Assembly: GCA_963579025.1 (NCBI GenBank)
Contig: CAUZFZ010000023.1
Coordinates: forward strand, 1-64,000
Reading direction: 5' to 3'
Length of the DNA: 64,000 bases
From: CAUZFZ01 sp963579025
Lineage (GTDB): Bacteria; Planctomycetota; Planctomycetia; Planctomycetales; Planctomycetaceae
In this document: in pieces, positions 8,895-19,500 of the stretch
Numbering within the stretch: position 1 is the stretch's first letter
How the letters are laid out: each line of letters opens with the position of its first letter
Position numbers and translations under genes: made by a program
The notes under the pieces: model-generated
What the model was told of the DNA's origin: nothing
Databases searched by the model: none
The model's input: the letters and a program-made list of their open reading frames with translations, nothing else

Positions 8895-11291
8895 TCAATC
8901 AGCCACGCTCTCAGCGAGGATCTTCTTGTATGCCTCCCGAGCCAGGTCGTATGCCGCTTTCGCTGCCTCTCGCTCGGGTTTCCGAATCTGTCCCTGCTTG
9001 GCGTTCCAGCAGACGTCGACGGCCTTGATGCACCACTCGGCACTGCGACGGCTGGCACGGACCGGCTTGTCGGCCACGTTGACGTAAATTGGATTGGTGT
9101 GGACTGACGGCAGAATACGAACCGCAATCCAACTGGAGTGATCGATGTCGACGTCGAAGTTCAACGAGTGAGATGAGCCGTCGGCGACAATCTCCTGCGT
9201 GGCGACCGGATACCCGTTGACGATCAACTCGACAGGCACCTTGCGTGATTCACCCACGCGACTGCGCTCGATGTGCCAGTACGGTTTCTGATCGAGCCGT
9301 CGGTTGCGGATGGCTTCGGTCTCGGGTGTTGGCTTGTCAGCCAGCATGGCCGCGACTTCACACGACACGTTGACCTTGCCCGGCTCTTTCAGGTCGAGCT
9401 GACTGAGTGTCTGACCCTTCTTTGTATGGCCGAGCGACACGTCGTTCACTTTGAAGTCAAATACATGGCTCATTCCGTCGCCACAGTATGTGCGGCCGTC
9501 CTTCACTCCGAGGATCCAGTTGTCGAAGTTGAGATCCTCATTGGGATCAAGCTGAACGTAGACTCGCCCCAGTCCGACCTTGTCTCCGTAGATGCAGGGA
9601 AAATCAGTCTCACCGCTGATGACCGCGCGGTAACCGCAATTCAGCGTGTGGTACCAGATGTTGAGTTCCCAGATGGACGGCGTATCCACCGACGAGATGA
9701 AGTGGCACACGTCATGGGCGACGGTCACGATGTATTCATTGGCACCGATGCTGTCGAACGGCGGCATCGCATAGTCCGGCAGCGTGTCCGCCGCTCGGCC
9801 ACCCCGGGGAAGTAACCGGCGTTCTCCGACCAGGGGCAGGCGTGAGCCATCAGGCGCGTAGTCCGGCAGAGCCAGTCCCCAGCCGCTGTGGCTGTAACCA
9901 ACAATGCCATCCTGTTCCTTGCCCCACTTGAGGACGGGCAGTGTCCAGCTTGGCCATTCTTCGAGGACTTTCGTTCCGGGATAGTCGTCGTCTTTCAGAC
10001 GCAGCAGACACAGATGACCGGCGTGCGATGACGGGAATCCGGAGATCTCGATGTCGTAGCGCATCAGGTAACGGGGTTTAGACAGCGCCGATGTCTGTCC
10101 TTCGAAGTACTGCTTCTGGTGATACCAGCACGGGCCCCATGTGAGCACGCAGCCGACGTTGAGGTCCTCGCCGAGGATGTGCTTCATCATGTCGGCTGGC
10201 GAGACGCCTTCCGTCGGGGCGTCGTAATGAGCGCATCCGGCCGCATGTACGTGATGATCTCCCGAGAACCAGCCGCGCTTTGCCGGGTGAATCCATCGTT
10301 TCAATGGAAAGTTCGCCTTCTGGCTCACTCCCTGGCTCTTGACCTTCAGATCGTGCGTCTTCACGACATACTCGGGACCGCGCGTAACCTGGACTGTGTA
10401 GTCGCCAGGCGGCAGATGCACGGACTCGCCGTCGGCCCGGTAGACCTGATTGTGAAAGAAGAAGTCCGGGGCGAGTCGTCGGGCGGGATTCGGATAGATT
10501 CGGTTCAGCTTGTCGCGGATCACAAACCCGGCCGTCGTCGGTGAGCCATCTTCGTCCTTCACGCCGAGCGACACTTCAACGGCCGGCACACAGTTAAACA
10601 GGATCGGCACGGAATTCCGAAACCCAATGTCCTGAGTTCCCTGTCCGACATTAAAAGCCAACTGAGCTTCGCGGCGTCCGACATCCCGGCTGTAGAGCTG
10701 GATGATTCGATACTCAACGGAGAGCCCCGACAGGTTTTTCTTCAGCGGTTGACCATCGACCATCGTCAGATCCAGAAACCGACCGGGAATCTGATCCGGC
10801 TTCACCAGTTTGTCGTCCGTCTGTGGACGCTGTCGGCCCCCGCTGCGACCTCGTTGATAAATCAGGGCCGCGTTCGGACTCTCAGCCTGCAGGACAGCCG
10901 TCACACCAGCTTCGTTCTCGACCTTGACCAGAAACGTCCGCCAACCCTGCTGCACGAGTTCCTTGGCGGCCGCGCCTTCGGCCACCTTCACGCGACTTTC
11001 GGGGTTAATGTTCACGACCGCCAGACAGTACGCGTCGAGCACCTTCTGAATCCCAAGTACGGACTTCAGCCGACTTACGTTTTTCATCGCGGTCGTCAGC
11101 ACCGCCAGATCGTCTTCGGCCAGTGGAGAACCTGCATAGGTCATTGCTTCCACCAGTCGCTCGGTAGCCGCCACCAACGGCTGCTGTTCCACCGTCGTAA
11201 TCGGCTCTGCACAGGCTGAGCGTTGAAGACTGAACGCACCTAACAGTGCGGCGAACAGAACAGACAGAAAAAAACGGCGTGGGTCGAGCAT
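8895..11291 (-). CDS. Secreted CehA/McbA-like (PHP-type) metallohydrolase
   Basis: 798 residues from ATG 11291, which has GGAGG about eight bases upstream and opens with a signal peptide (MLDPRRFFLSVLFAALLGAF...SACAEP). The N-terminal 320 residues are beta-rich and probably form accessory domains. The catalytic half starts with the metal motif GDHHVHAAGC (about residue 345), followed by VGYSHSGWGL and an Asp/Glu-containing SGETDFPCIYG; these resemble the CehA_McbA branch of the PHP superfamily, whose members hydrolyse esters or phosphoesters. The C-terminal 150 residues look like beta-sandwich modules. The substrate is unknown. Its stop is 60 bp from the convergent moxR stop. Confidence 0.82.
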   Translation of the reverse strand: MLDPRRFFLSVLFAALLGAFSLQRSACAEPITTVEQQPLVAATERLVEAMTYAGSPLAEDDLAVLTTAMKNVSRLKSVLGIQKVLDAYCLAVVNINPESRVKVAEGAAAKELVQQGWRTFLVKVENEAGVTAVLQAESPNAALIYQRGRSGGRQRPQTDDKLVKPDQIPGRFLDLTMVDGQPLKKNLSGLSVEYRIIQLYSRDVGRREAQLAFNVGQGTQDIGFRNSVPILFNCVPAVEVSLGVKDEDGSPTTAGFVIRDKLNRIYPNPARRLAPDFFFHNQVYRADGESVHLPPGDYTVQVTRGPEYVVKTHDLKVKSQGVSQKANFPLKRWIHPAKRGWFSGDHHVHAAGCAHYDAPTEGVSPADMMKHILGEDLNVGCVLTWGPCWYHQKQYFEGQTSALSKPRYLMRYDIEISGFPSSHAGHLCLLRLKDDDYPGTKVLEEWPSWTLPVLKWGKEQDGIVGYSHSGWGLALPDYAPDGSRLPLVGERRLLPRGGRAADTLPDYAMPPFDSIGANEYIVTVAHDVCHFISSVDTPSIWELNIWYHTLNCGYRAVISGETDFPCIYGDKVGLGRVYVQLDPNEDLNFDNWILGVKDGRTYCGDGMSHVFDFKVNDVSLGHTKKGQTLSQLDLKEPGKVNVSCEVAAMLADKPTPETEAIRNRRLDQKPYWHIERSRVGESRKVPVELIVNGYPVATQEIVADGSSHSLNFDVDIDHSSWIAVRILPSVHTNPIYVNVADKPVRASRRSAEWCIKAVDVCWNAKQGQIRKPEREAAKAAYDLAREAYKKILAESVAD

Positions 11292-11380
11292 GGTCTGCCT
11301 CCAGATTGCGGTGAGATGGCGCGTCACTGAACCGCACGTTAGCCATGAACGCATCTGGCGTGGAGGGATCACCAATAGAT

Positions 11381-11517
11381 GCAACGCTGTGAAGCATTTT
11401 CTTGCGGAGAAAACAGGACGTTCGTGGTAGCCGAAGTCGCCAGACTTTGGCTGTCCGGTTCGGCCCGATCGGCCAAAGTCTGGCGGCTTCGGCTACGAAA
11501 ATGCTTCACAGCGTTGC
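11381..11517. repeat. Nested inverted REP pair (BIME-like) with extra outer palindrome
   Basis: The inner element is a pair of inverted 24-nt arms, 11427-11450 and 11473-11496, matching at 23 of 24 positions. Read outward-in, each arm is GTAG followed by a hairpin CCGAAGTC-GCCA-GACTTTGG with one G-T mismatch, the structure of REP sequences. An outer perfect 20-bp inverted repeat (11381-11400 and 11498-11517) encloses it, so the whole 137 bp can fold as one long palindrome. It lies between the stop of the DUF1552 gene and the start of the metallohydrolase gene, both on the minus strand, and may terminate the upstream transcript (inference). A diverged pair of the same REP family is at 50659-50721. 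Confidence 0.85.
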
Positions 11518-11544
11518 CACAGATGGCGTCATCCCGTGGGGAGA

Positions 11545-12924
11545 TCAGGCCTGGATCTCAGACAGTATCCCTGTGCTGTCTGCATACGATTCACTTGCGA
11601 TGCCCAGGGCATGCAACTGAGTCAACCAGAGATTCGCCAATGGAGTGCCAGTCTTGCAGTGGACGTGCTTGCCGAGCTTCAACGTTCCGCCTCCGCCGCC
11701 TGCGACAATCAACGGCAGGTCGTTGTACTGATGAGTCGTCCCATCACCCATGCCGGCTCCCAGTGTGAAGATGGTGTTGTCGAGCAATGTTGTCCCATTG
11801 GCTTCCTCAATGCTGTCCATTCGTTCGAGCAGCCGTGCAAACGTCAGGACGTGGAAGTTGTCCAGCTTCAGGAGATTCTCCAGATGGTTTTGCGGGGCGT
11901 GTGTCATGGCGTGATGACTGTGCGGCTTGTCGAGGATTCCCTCCCAGTTCGTAGGTGTCGTCCACCGTTCCGGGCCCACCATCATCGTGCCAACATTCGT
12001 CAGTCCGCTCTGCAATGCGGTGACTAGTAGGTCGCCCATCAGGTGGATGTACTCATTGCGAGGCAAATACTCAGCCGGACGTTCGACCTTTGCGGCGGCC
12101 AGTTCGGATTTCATTGATTCAATTCGATCCATCCGCGTTTCGATCGTCCGGATCGCTTCGAAGTACTCGTCGAACTTGCGTCGATCGGCGGAGCTCAACC
12201 GCTGTTGGAGCTGACGGGCGTTGCCGAGGGCCAGATCGGTGATGTTTCGGAAACGCGTGTTGGCTTTGGTACCGAACAGCCGGTCGTAAACCTTGCGCGG
12301 GTTTCTCATTGATGGGGCAACGTGGCCGGTGCCATACCATGACATGTTGTCGAAGTAGATGGATTCGATGTTGTTCTTGTGGTCGTTGCAGCTCAGCTCA
12401 AGTGTGGAGTAAGGCGTCATCTGCCCGATGCTGTCTCCGGCAATGTGGTCCAGAGTTCGAGCGAGTGGATAGGCGGAGTTCCTGACCTCGAACGGCGCAA
12501 CGCTGGTCAGGAAACAGGACGCGCACTGAGCATGCGAGTCGGTCCCGTGCTGGAAGATGCGATCCAAGCCGGTGATCAGCGAGACCTTGTCGCGCATCTT
12601 GTGAAGCGGAGCCAGCGTCGGTGTGAATGTCAGTGGGTGGCTGCCGGCCGGAACAGACTTGCCCTCGAATCGCCAGACGTTGTTCTGACCGGCGAACTTC
12701 GGCAGCGGCCGATCGCCCTCGCCGGGGAAGAAGCCCCGCCGAGTGATCCCGTTCGGGAGGTAAAAGAAGGCCAGACGCTGGACCGGACCGGACGCCTTAG
12801 TGTCGGCGTCGGCTGCGCACCGGCTGGCATAACTCTCGAGCCACGGCAGACTCAGTGCGGCACCGCCGGTACCGGCAAGAAACCGGCGTCGTGAAACGGG
12901 GCGGGATGATTTGTTGTTGTTCAT
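11545..12924 (-). CDS. DUF1552 domain protein with Tat-type leader
   Basis: 459 residues, matching the DUF1552 family that accompanies DUF1592 cytochrome proteins in planctomycetes and some myxobacteria. The N-terminus carries a twin-arginine leader (SRRRFLAGTGGAALSLPWLE), then LAFFYLPNGITRRGFFP, SLITGLDRIFQ, SHAQCASCFLT and the long central helices. The sequence suggests a folded exported protein; the biochemical role of the family is unknown. It is the second gene after the DUF1592 gene (90 bp gap containing a REP pair). The ATG at 12924 is preceded by AAAGGA at a rather long distance. Confidence 0.92.
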   Translation of the reverse strand: MNNNKSSRPVSRRRFLAGTGGAALSLPWLESYASRCAADADTKASGPVQRLAFFYLPNGITRRGFFPGEGDRPLPKFAGQNNVWRFEGKSVPAGSHPLTFTPTLAPLHKMRDKVSLITGLDRIFQHGTDSHAQCASCFLTSVAPFEVRNSAYPLARTLDHIAGDSIGQMTPYSTLELSCNDHKNNIESIYFDNMSWYGTGHVAPSMRNPRKVYDRLFGTKANTRFRNITDLALGNARQLQQRLSSADRRKFDEYFEAIRTIETRMDRIESMKSELAAAKVERPAEYLPRNEYIHLMGDLLVTALQSGLTNVGTMMVGPERWTTPTNWEGILDKPHSHHAMTHAPQNHLENLLKLDNFHVLTFARLLERMDSIEEANGTTLLDNTIFTLGAGMGDGTTHQYNDLPLIVAGGGGGTLKLGKHVHCKTGTPLANLWLTQLHALGIASESYADSTGILSEIQA

Positions 12925-12953
12925 ATCGAGAGTTGTCCTTTGCTCGAGCAGCG

Positions 12954-13018
12954 GTAGGGCCGGTTCCCACCGGCCGATTCCGTGCGCATTGAAACTGGCC
13001 GGTGGGAACCGGCCCTAC
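12954..13018. repeat. Inverted REP pair; one arm supplies the stop codon of the DUF1592 gene
   Basis: Two perfect 22-nt inverted arms (12954-12975 and 12997-13018) separated by 21 bp. Each arm is GTAG plus the hairpin GGCCGGT-TCCC-ACCGGCC, a perfect seven-pair stem. The right arm ends inside the DUF1592 gene: its terminal GTAG provides the TAG stop at 13015-13017. The pair sits within the two-gene operon and could act as an mRNA stabiliser or attenuator between the cistrons (inference). Confidence 0.88.
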
Positions 13019-15552
13019 TTTTCTCCCGCAGCCTCACGTGTGTTCTTATGAAGAAACGGTTCGCTCATCGCGACACTCTTAAGCACGGCACGCAACTGGT
13101 CCTTGCCCGCCATCGCCTGTGCAGTGATGTCGTCCAGCGCGGGTGAATCGGCGGGCCCGAGTTCGCGACCGAGTGCGTAGGAAAGCAGATGAGAGACGAA
13201 CCCGCGGATGAATCGGCTTTTCTCCAGAAGAATCAGGCGCTTGAATTCGACGACCGTGTTGAATTCGTGCTGATTGAATAACACTCCACTGACGTCCACC
13301 TCGCGGCCGTTCTCGTACTTGTCCCGCCAGATTCCAGTGGGACCGTAGTTCTCCAGCGCAAAGCCGAGCGGGTCGATCGTGTTGTGACAGCCAGCACAGT
13401 CGGCGCGTTTTCGATGCACGGCCAGGCGTTCGCGAATCGTAAGTTTCGCCAGTTCCTCCTTGTCGACTTCCGGCAGAGGCGGGACGTCGGCTGGCGGCGG
13501 CTCTGGCGGATCATTGAAGATCACAGCGTTCACCCAGGCTCCGCGAGTGATCGGCTGAGTGCGTGTGGGCGTGGACGTCATGGTCATGACTGCTGCGTTG
13601 GTAATCACGCCACCTCGACGCGGGTCGTCCAGCGGAACACGTTTGAAAACCTGTACCTGAACGTCGTGCCCTGATTTTGACTCTCCCTCGTAATTCTGGC
13701 GGAGCATGTTGCTCTGCCAGGTGAACTTCGGGTCCAGGAGATCCACGATCGACCGGTCTTCAATGTAGACCGTCTCGAAGAGCAGCAGTGGCTCGGACAT
13801 CATATGCAGACTGGTCCGGTATCCACGGTAGTAGAAGTACGGGAACTTCTTCGGATCAGGGATCGAAGTAATCAGTCGATCCAACTGCAGCCATTGGGCG
13901 GGGAAGTTATCGCAGAATCGACTTGATCGTCGGTCGTCCAGCATCCGGTCAATCTGCGCACTCAGAACTTTGGGATCGCTCAGCCTGCCAGATTCGGCAA
14001 GATCCAGCAACGTGTCGTCGGGGATGCTGCTCCAGAGGAACTGAGCCAGACGTGAGGCCAGTTCGAAGTTATCCAGGCGCTGGCGATTCTGGCCTTCGCT
14101 GTCCGGCTTCTCCTTGTCGGTCGTCTCGTAGAAATAAAGGAAGTCCGGCATGCCGATGATGGCTCCGACCACGGTGCGCATCGTGCCCTCATACGAAGCC
14201 CCGGATGCAAGCTGGCCTTCCGCGAACTTTGTGAAACGATCGAGTGTTTTCGGGTCGACGGGCCGACGAAATGCGCGACGGAGCAGCTTCTCCAGTCGGG
14301 AGCGCAGGGCGTCCTTCTCGTCGACCAGGGGCGGGGCGGGTTTCGGTTTTGCTTCTCGCCTAGTGACCTCGATGTAGTCCATGCCAAACAGGTAGCTTGT
14401 TGACTGATCCTTCTTGCCCACACACTTGATTCTCAATGTGTGTACGCCGGTGCCTATCTTCAGGTCGGCGATGTCGCGGTCAGCGGCTCGGACGACTTTC
14501 GGATCGTACAAGTCGATCGCTTTTCCGAGTTTCACGTCGTCCAGGTACAACTCGAAGGTGCCATAGTCGGGTGCTTTCGTGAAGCCAATGCGAAGGCCGC
14601 GGCCAGTCTGAGTCGCGTCAAATGCCAGTGTTATTTCAAGGCCCTGTTTTCGACACATCCAGATGAGTTGAGTGTCGCCGCTCCAGTCTGGTCCCCAGCC
14701 GCTCATCTTCTGTGACCAGACACGCCCCTTCGGTGTCCCGACAACTTTGATCGGGCCTCCCTCTTCAGCTTCGTACCTGCCTTCGACCGGGCCTCGGACT
14801 GACTGGCCAGGCGGCGCGAACAGGCGATCCCAGATGCGACATTCCCGAGAATTGAGGTCCGGGCTTTCCACGATCGTCTGACTCAACTCAAGAAACGACT
14901 CCATCAGCAGTGGCGAGAGAGTCAGGTGGTCGGCCCGATTGTCAAAACCGTGTTCGGCGCGTTTATCCTGAGGAAAGGCCGCGACACCCTTGAACCCTTC
15001 AGGGCGCTGATTGTCGATGTCCTTGGCAAGTGGACGACTTGAGACGCGGACGACCGCGGGCATTTTTCGTGTCGCTGGCCGGAAGTAATCCTCACGACGA
15101 CGAAGCAGACGTTCGTTGAGCTGGAAGATGTCCCGATCCAGTTCGAGCAGATCAACAACGGCGTTGTTGTATTGAAACCGGTTCATCCGCCGGATCGGTG
15201 TGGGGTCGAATCCATGCTTCCTCAATGCCTCATCAAACAGCGTCCGGAGTTGCTCGACCATTTGCTTCCGCTTAGCGGCTGGAAGCGGCGGCTCGTCTTC
15301 CGGCGGCATCTGACGATCGCTCAGCACCGTAATCAGATTTTCGAGTAACCCGAGCCGATCGCGCAGGTCATCGTCTGATGTCAGCGCCAGCAGGTTGACC
15401 TTGCCTTCAATCTTCGTGCCTTCGCCGTGGCATTTGACGCAATGCATCTTGAACGCAGACTGCAGCGACGCCGAAGGCTCTTCGGCCAGTGACGGCGAGG
15501 ACAGACAGATAGACAACGCCAGAACGATGGCAGTCGCGGCCGCGGTTCTCAT
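13015..15552 (-). CDS. DUF1592/DUF1588/DUF1585 multi-domain secreted cytochrome protein
   Basis: 845 residues from ATG 15552 (a TTG nine bases upstream is the only longer alternative). It opens with a signal peptide (RTAAATAIVLALSICLSSPSLAEE). Domain order by recognisable segments: PSCyt1-like heme site FKMHCVKCHGEG with the distal RQMPPEDEPPLP; DUF1587 (IRRMNRFQYNNAVVDLL); a beta-rich insert resembling a carbohydrate-binding module (GVHTLRIKCVGK...YIEV); DUF1595 (RRAFRRPVD); DUF1592 (RLAQFLWSSIPDDTLLDLA); DUF1588 with a second heme-type motif (CAGCHNTIDPLGFALENYG); DUF1585 at the C-terminus (FVSHLLSYALGREL). The function is unknown; redox-linked degradation of complex carbon is a common proposal. 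It leads the operon with the DUF1552 gene, and its stop codon lies in a REP arm. Confidence 0.92.
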   Translation of the reverse strand: MRTAAATAIVLALSICLSSPSLAEEPSASLQSAFKMHCVKCHGEGTKIEGKVNLLALTSDDDLRDRLGLLENLITVLSDRQMPPEDEPPLPAAKRKQMVEQLRTLFDEALRKHGFDPTPIRRMNRFQYNNAVVDLLELDRDIFQLNERLLRRREDYFRPATRKMPAVVRVSSRPLAKDIDNQRPEGFKGVAAFPQDKRAEHGFDNRADHLTLSPLLMESFLELSQTIVESPDLNSRECRIWDRLFAPPGQSVRGPVEGRYEAEEGGPIKVVGTPKGRVWSQKMSGWGPDWSGDTQLIWMCRKQGLEITLAFDATQTGRGLRIGFTKAPDYGTFELYLDDVKLGKAIDLYDPKVVRAADRDIADLKIGTGVHTLRIKCVGKKDQSTSYLFGMDYIEVTRREAKPKPAPPLVDEKDALRSRLEKLLRRAFRRPVDPKTLDRFTKFAEGQLASGASYEGTMRTVVGAIIGMPDFLYFYETTDKEKPDSEGQNRQRLDNFELASRLAQFLWSSIPDDTLLDLAESGRLSDPKVLSAQIDRMLDDRRSSRFCDNFPAQWLQLDRLITSIPDPKKFPYFYYRGYRTSLHMMSEPLLLFETVYIEDRSIVDLLDPKFTWQSNMLRQNYEGESKSGHDVQVQVFKRVPLDDPRRGGVITNAAVMTMTSTPTRTQPITRGAWVNAVIFNDPPEPPPADVPPLPEVDKEELAKLTIRERLAVHRKRADCAGCHNTIDPLGFALENYGPTGIWRDKYENGREVDVSGVLFNQHEFNTVVEFKRLILLEKSRFIRGFVSHLLSYALGRELGPADSPALDDITAQAMAGKDQLRAVLKSVAMSEPFLHKNTREAAGEK

Positions 15553-15790
15553 AGTCTTCAATTCAAACTTTGGGGTAGCTCAGAATCCGGTCACAGCCAG
15601 TATCGTCAACTCATAGGAGCGGTTTCGCAATTGTCTTCCGGGAGTTGAGTCGTCTTCCAGCAACCCTATCGTCCGGACGGCGGGAACCATAGGTTTTCCA
15701 GCTCTGGGAGGTGCGTCAGCAATACGCCGGACGTCGGCGGCCACCCGGAAGCCCGTGGTGCTGGCCGCGTTCATCCCCAAGGAGCAGAAC

Positions 15791-16393
15791 ATGAGTCAAG
15801 AGGCCGTTACTGATTACCCCGTGCATGAGCTGATCTCCAAACGCTGGAGTCCTTACGCATTCGACGAACGACCGGTTTCGCGAGATGACATCTGTAGTCT
15901 ACTGGAAGCCGCGCGATGGGCCGCGTCGTCATATAACGAGCAACCGTGGAGCTACATTCTGGCCACGCGAGAGGACCCAGAGCACTTTGCAAGAGTGCTC
16001 TCCTGTCTGGTTGAGCCGAATCAGGCCTGGGCGCAGGCAGCGCCGGTGCTGTTGTTGTGCTGCACAAACCTGAGTTTTGCACGCAACGGCAAACCCAACA
16101 CCGCCGCAATCCATGACCTGGGATTGGCCTCGGGAAACATCAGCCTGGAAGCCACGGCCCGCGGACTTGCAGTGCATCAGATGATCGGCATCCTGCCCGA
16201 CAAGGCTCGCAAAGTGTTCGCGGTCCCGGAAGGAGTCCAGGTAGTAACGGCGATCGCAATCGGATACGCCGCCAGTCCAGACAGTCTGCCGGATGGCCTG
16301 AAAGGGCGTGACACATCCCCACGTCAGCGAAAGCCCCAGACAGCTTTTGTATTCACAGGGCAGTGGGGAGTTGCTTCGCCGAAACGTGAATAG
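15791..16393 (+). CDS. Nitroreductase family FMN protein
   Basis: 200 residues from ATG 15791, which has AAGGAG at 15779-15784; the frame extends upstream to 15755 but without a good site. The fold signature is clear: HELISKRWSPYAFDERPVS (FMN phosphate binding), LEAARWAASSYNEQPWSYI, and the C-terminal IAIGYA followed by a QTAFVFTGQWG tail. Family members reduce nitroaromatics, quinones or flavins with NAD(P)H in the cytoplasm; the substrate cannot be deduced. It is divergent from the DUF1592 operon (238 bp), and a separate gene set begins 166 bp downstream. Confidence 0.9.
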   Translation: MSQEAVTDYPVHELISKRWSPYAFDERPVSRDDICSLLEAARWAASSYNEQPWSYILATREDPEHFARVLSCLVEPNQAWAQAAPVLLLCCTNLSFARNGKPNTAAIHDLGLASGNISLEATARGLAVHQMIGILPDKARKVFAVPEGVQVVTAIAIGYAASPDSLPDGLKGRDTSPRQRKPQTAFVFTGQWGVASPKRE

Positions 16394-16559
16394 CCCCACG
16401 AGGCAACGCCGTTAAGGATTTTTGTTCGGAGAGAACGAAGCGGTTTAGTGTAGCTGCGTTCCCCGGCAGGCGGTCAGAGCGAAATATGCTCGGTCGCTTT
16501 AAGATGTCGTGACACAGCGGACGGTTTCTTCCGGCCTTTTCTACGAGATCACGGGAAAC

Positions 16560-19500
16560 ATGCCTGTGCGGATCGGACTGACGATCGTGTGTCTTGCAGT
16601 GTCGTTTGCCACGTCACTGCAATGCGCAGTCGGACGCGAGTCTTCGTACGCTCAGACTGTGTTGCGAGATAAGCCAGTCGTTTATCTGCAGTTTGACCAG
16701 CCAGCCGAGTCGTTCGGAAAGACCATTCGCGACGCCGTGGGTCCGCATCATGGAGCGGTTGCCGGCAAACTGCTGGCTGGCGACGGCGTCCCGGGGACCG
16801 GAGGACGTTCAGCGATCTTCGATGGCAGCACTTCGGTCGTCTCAATTCCTCATACTGCCGCGTTGAAGCTCGACTCGTTGTCGGTTGAATTCTGGTTCCG
16901 ATCGAAGCAGGCGTTCGACGACACGTTCTGGCCAGGCAGTGCGACGTTGATCTCCAAAGCGACGCCCGGAGCCGGAACCAGTGACTGGACGATTAATCCC
17001 GCCTCGACCACGCGCGGTGATGATCAAGGTCGCCTGCTCGCGCAGTCAGGACCTCGCGGAAAGCCGAGTGATCTCTATCTGTTTTCGCCGGTTGGTCGAC
17101 GACTGAACGACGACCGCTGGCATCACCTTGTGTGGACACGAGCGGACGACGGCAGCAGCCGCATGTATCTCGATGGCGAGCTGGTCGCGCAGGGGCACGA
17201 TGGCGGGGGACCGATCAGCAACGAACGGTCGATTCAGATTGGCGGCGATACCGTTCATGAAGGCGCTCGCTATTTCGCAGGATCGATCGATGAAGTGGCG
17301 ATCTATGGGAAGCCGCTGCCGCTCGAGCGCGTCCGCGATCACTTCGCTGCGGCCACGATCGCCGGCAAACTGCCCCCAGCCGCGACTGGAAAAGTCGATT
17401 TTGTCAGCGACATTCAGCCGATCTTCCGGCGACATTGTTTTGAGTGTCACGGACCGGGCCACGACGACGGTGGATTGAGCCTCGCCAGCCGAGCCTCGGC
17501 GTTCGAAGGCGGTAACAACGGTCGGGTGATCGTACCGGGTTCCAGTGTGGTCAGCAGGCTGGTCCATTTCGTGGCCGCGATCGATGAAGACCGAAAGATG
17601 CCGCCAGAGGGAGAGTCTCTTTCCGTCGACCAGATTGGGTTGATCCGCGCGTGGATTGATCAGGGAGCCGCCTGGCCGACGTCCGCTGATCTCGCGAGTC
17701 CGAAAACGGTGCTCGCACGACGTCACTGGGCGTTCCAGCCAATCAGACGGCCCGAACTTCCGGACGAACGCAGATTCGACTGGGTCCTCAATCCTGTCGA
17801 CGCATTTGTGCTTGAGAAGCTCGTGGACGCCGGACTGGAACCGGCCCTTCCCGCCGATCGCGCGACTCTTCTACGACGTGCTTCATTCGACATCACGGGC
17901 TTGCCTCCCGAACCTGCGGACATTCAGACGTTCCTAAAGGCAGCGGATTCCGATGGTGCGTATTTGCAGACAATCGAAGACCTGCTCGAATCACCACACT
18001 ACGGCGAACGCTGGGCACGCCATTGGCTTGACGTTGTTCGATACGCAGACAGTGCGGGCTTTGAACTGGATTCTTTCTATCACCACGCATGGCAGTATCG
18101 CGATTACGTCATTCGGTCGTTCAATGACGACAAGCCGTTCGACAAGTTCATCGTCGAGCAACTGGCGGCGGATGAACTGTGGCCCGACAACGAAGAACTG
18201 CAATTCGCCACCGGTCTGCTAACGGTCGGTCCGTACCGATATGAAGGCGGAATCGCCCGGCCCGAAGTCTCGAGATACGAGCGGCTGACCGACGTCGCCA
18301 ACACCATCGGTACCGCTTTGCTGGGCGTGACCATCGGGTGTGCCCGGTGCCACTCGCACAAGTACGATCCGATCTCGCAGAAGGATTATTTCGGGCTCCA
18401 CGCGATCCTCGCACCCGGCGAACTGTGGGATATGGAGCGAGAGAAGCGGATCGACAATTCCGCTGAACGCAAGAAGCCGCAAACGTGGGTCGTGAAGAAT
18501 GTCGAGACGGCGCCCGTGATTCACCTTCTGCGTCGCGGTGAGTTGAGTGCTCCCGGCGCAGTCGCTCGGCCAGCAACGATTCGGTTTCTGCCCGGAGGCG
18601 GCGTCCTGGAAGAAGGGGACGCAGACAGTCAGAGACGTCGCACCAGATTCGCCCGCTGGGTTGTTTCGCCAGACAATCCGCTCACAGCACGAGTCCTTGC
18701 CAATCGCGTCTGGCAATGGCACTTCGGTCAGTCACTGGTGCCGACTCCCGATGACTTTGGCCTGCAGGGCGAGCCGTCCACACATCCGGAACTGCTCGAC
18801 TATCTGGCCAGCGAACTCATCGAGAACAACTGGAAGTTGAAGCGCCTGCATCGCCTGATTATGACTTCCAACAGTTACCGAATGGCCAGCCGAGCCAATC
18901 GTGATGCCCGGTCACGAGATTACCAGAACCACCTGCTTTCCCGCTTTCCTCGCCGCCGTCTGGAAGCTGAGATTATCTGGGACAACCTGCATGCGGTGTC
19001 CGGGACGCTGAACCTTGAGCAGTTCGGTCCGCCTGTTGTGCCGCCTGTCGAAAAGAGTGCTCTGGAGTCCGTGCTTAATACCAACTGGAACGTCACAGCG
19101 GACAAACGGCAGTGGACTCGGCGCGGCATGTACGTCGTTGTACGGCGTTCGCTCCGCGTTCCGTTTTTTGAGACATTCAATACGGCTAATCCGACCACAA
19201 GCTGTGTCCGACGAGAATCGCCAGTGGTCTCCCCACAGGCGCTGACTCTATTGAACGGCGCAGTTGCCGGAACGGAAGCGCGAGCATTTGCCGGGCGATT
19301 GCTACGTGAGTGCGGTGACGACATCAGGAAGATCATCGAGCGTGCCTGGCTGCTGGCTTTCGGGAGAAATATCGACGAGACCGAATTGGAGCGCACGCTT
19401 GGTTTTCTGGCTGTTCGACAGAAGGCTCTTGAAAACCGTTTGACCGATGACCTTGCTCAACCACTCAACGCCCCCAACGATGTAGGTGGTGTCCAATTGC

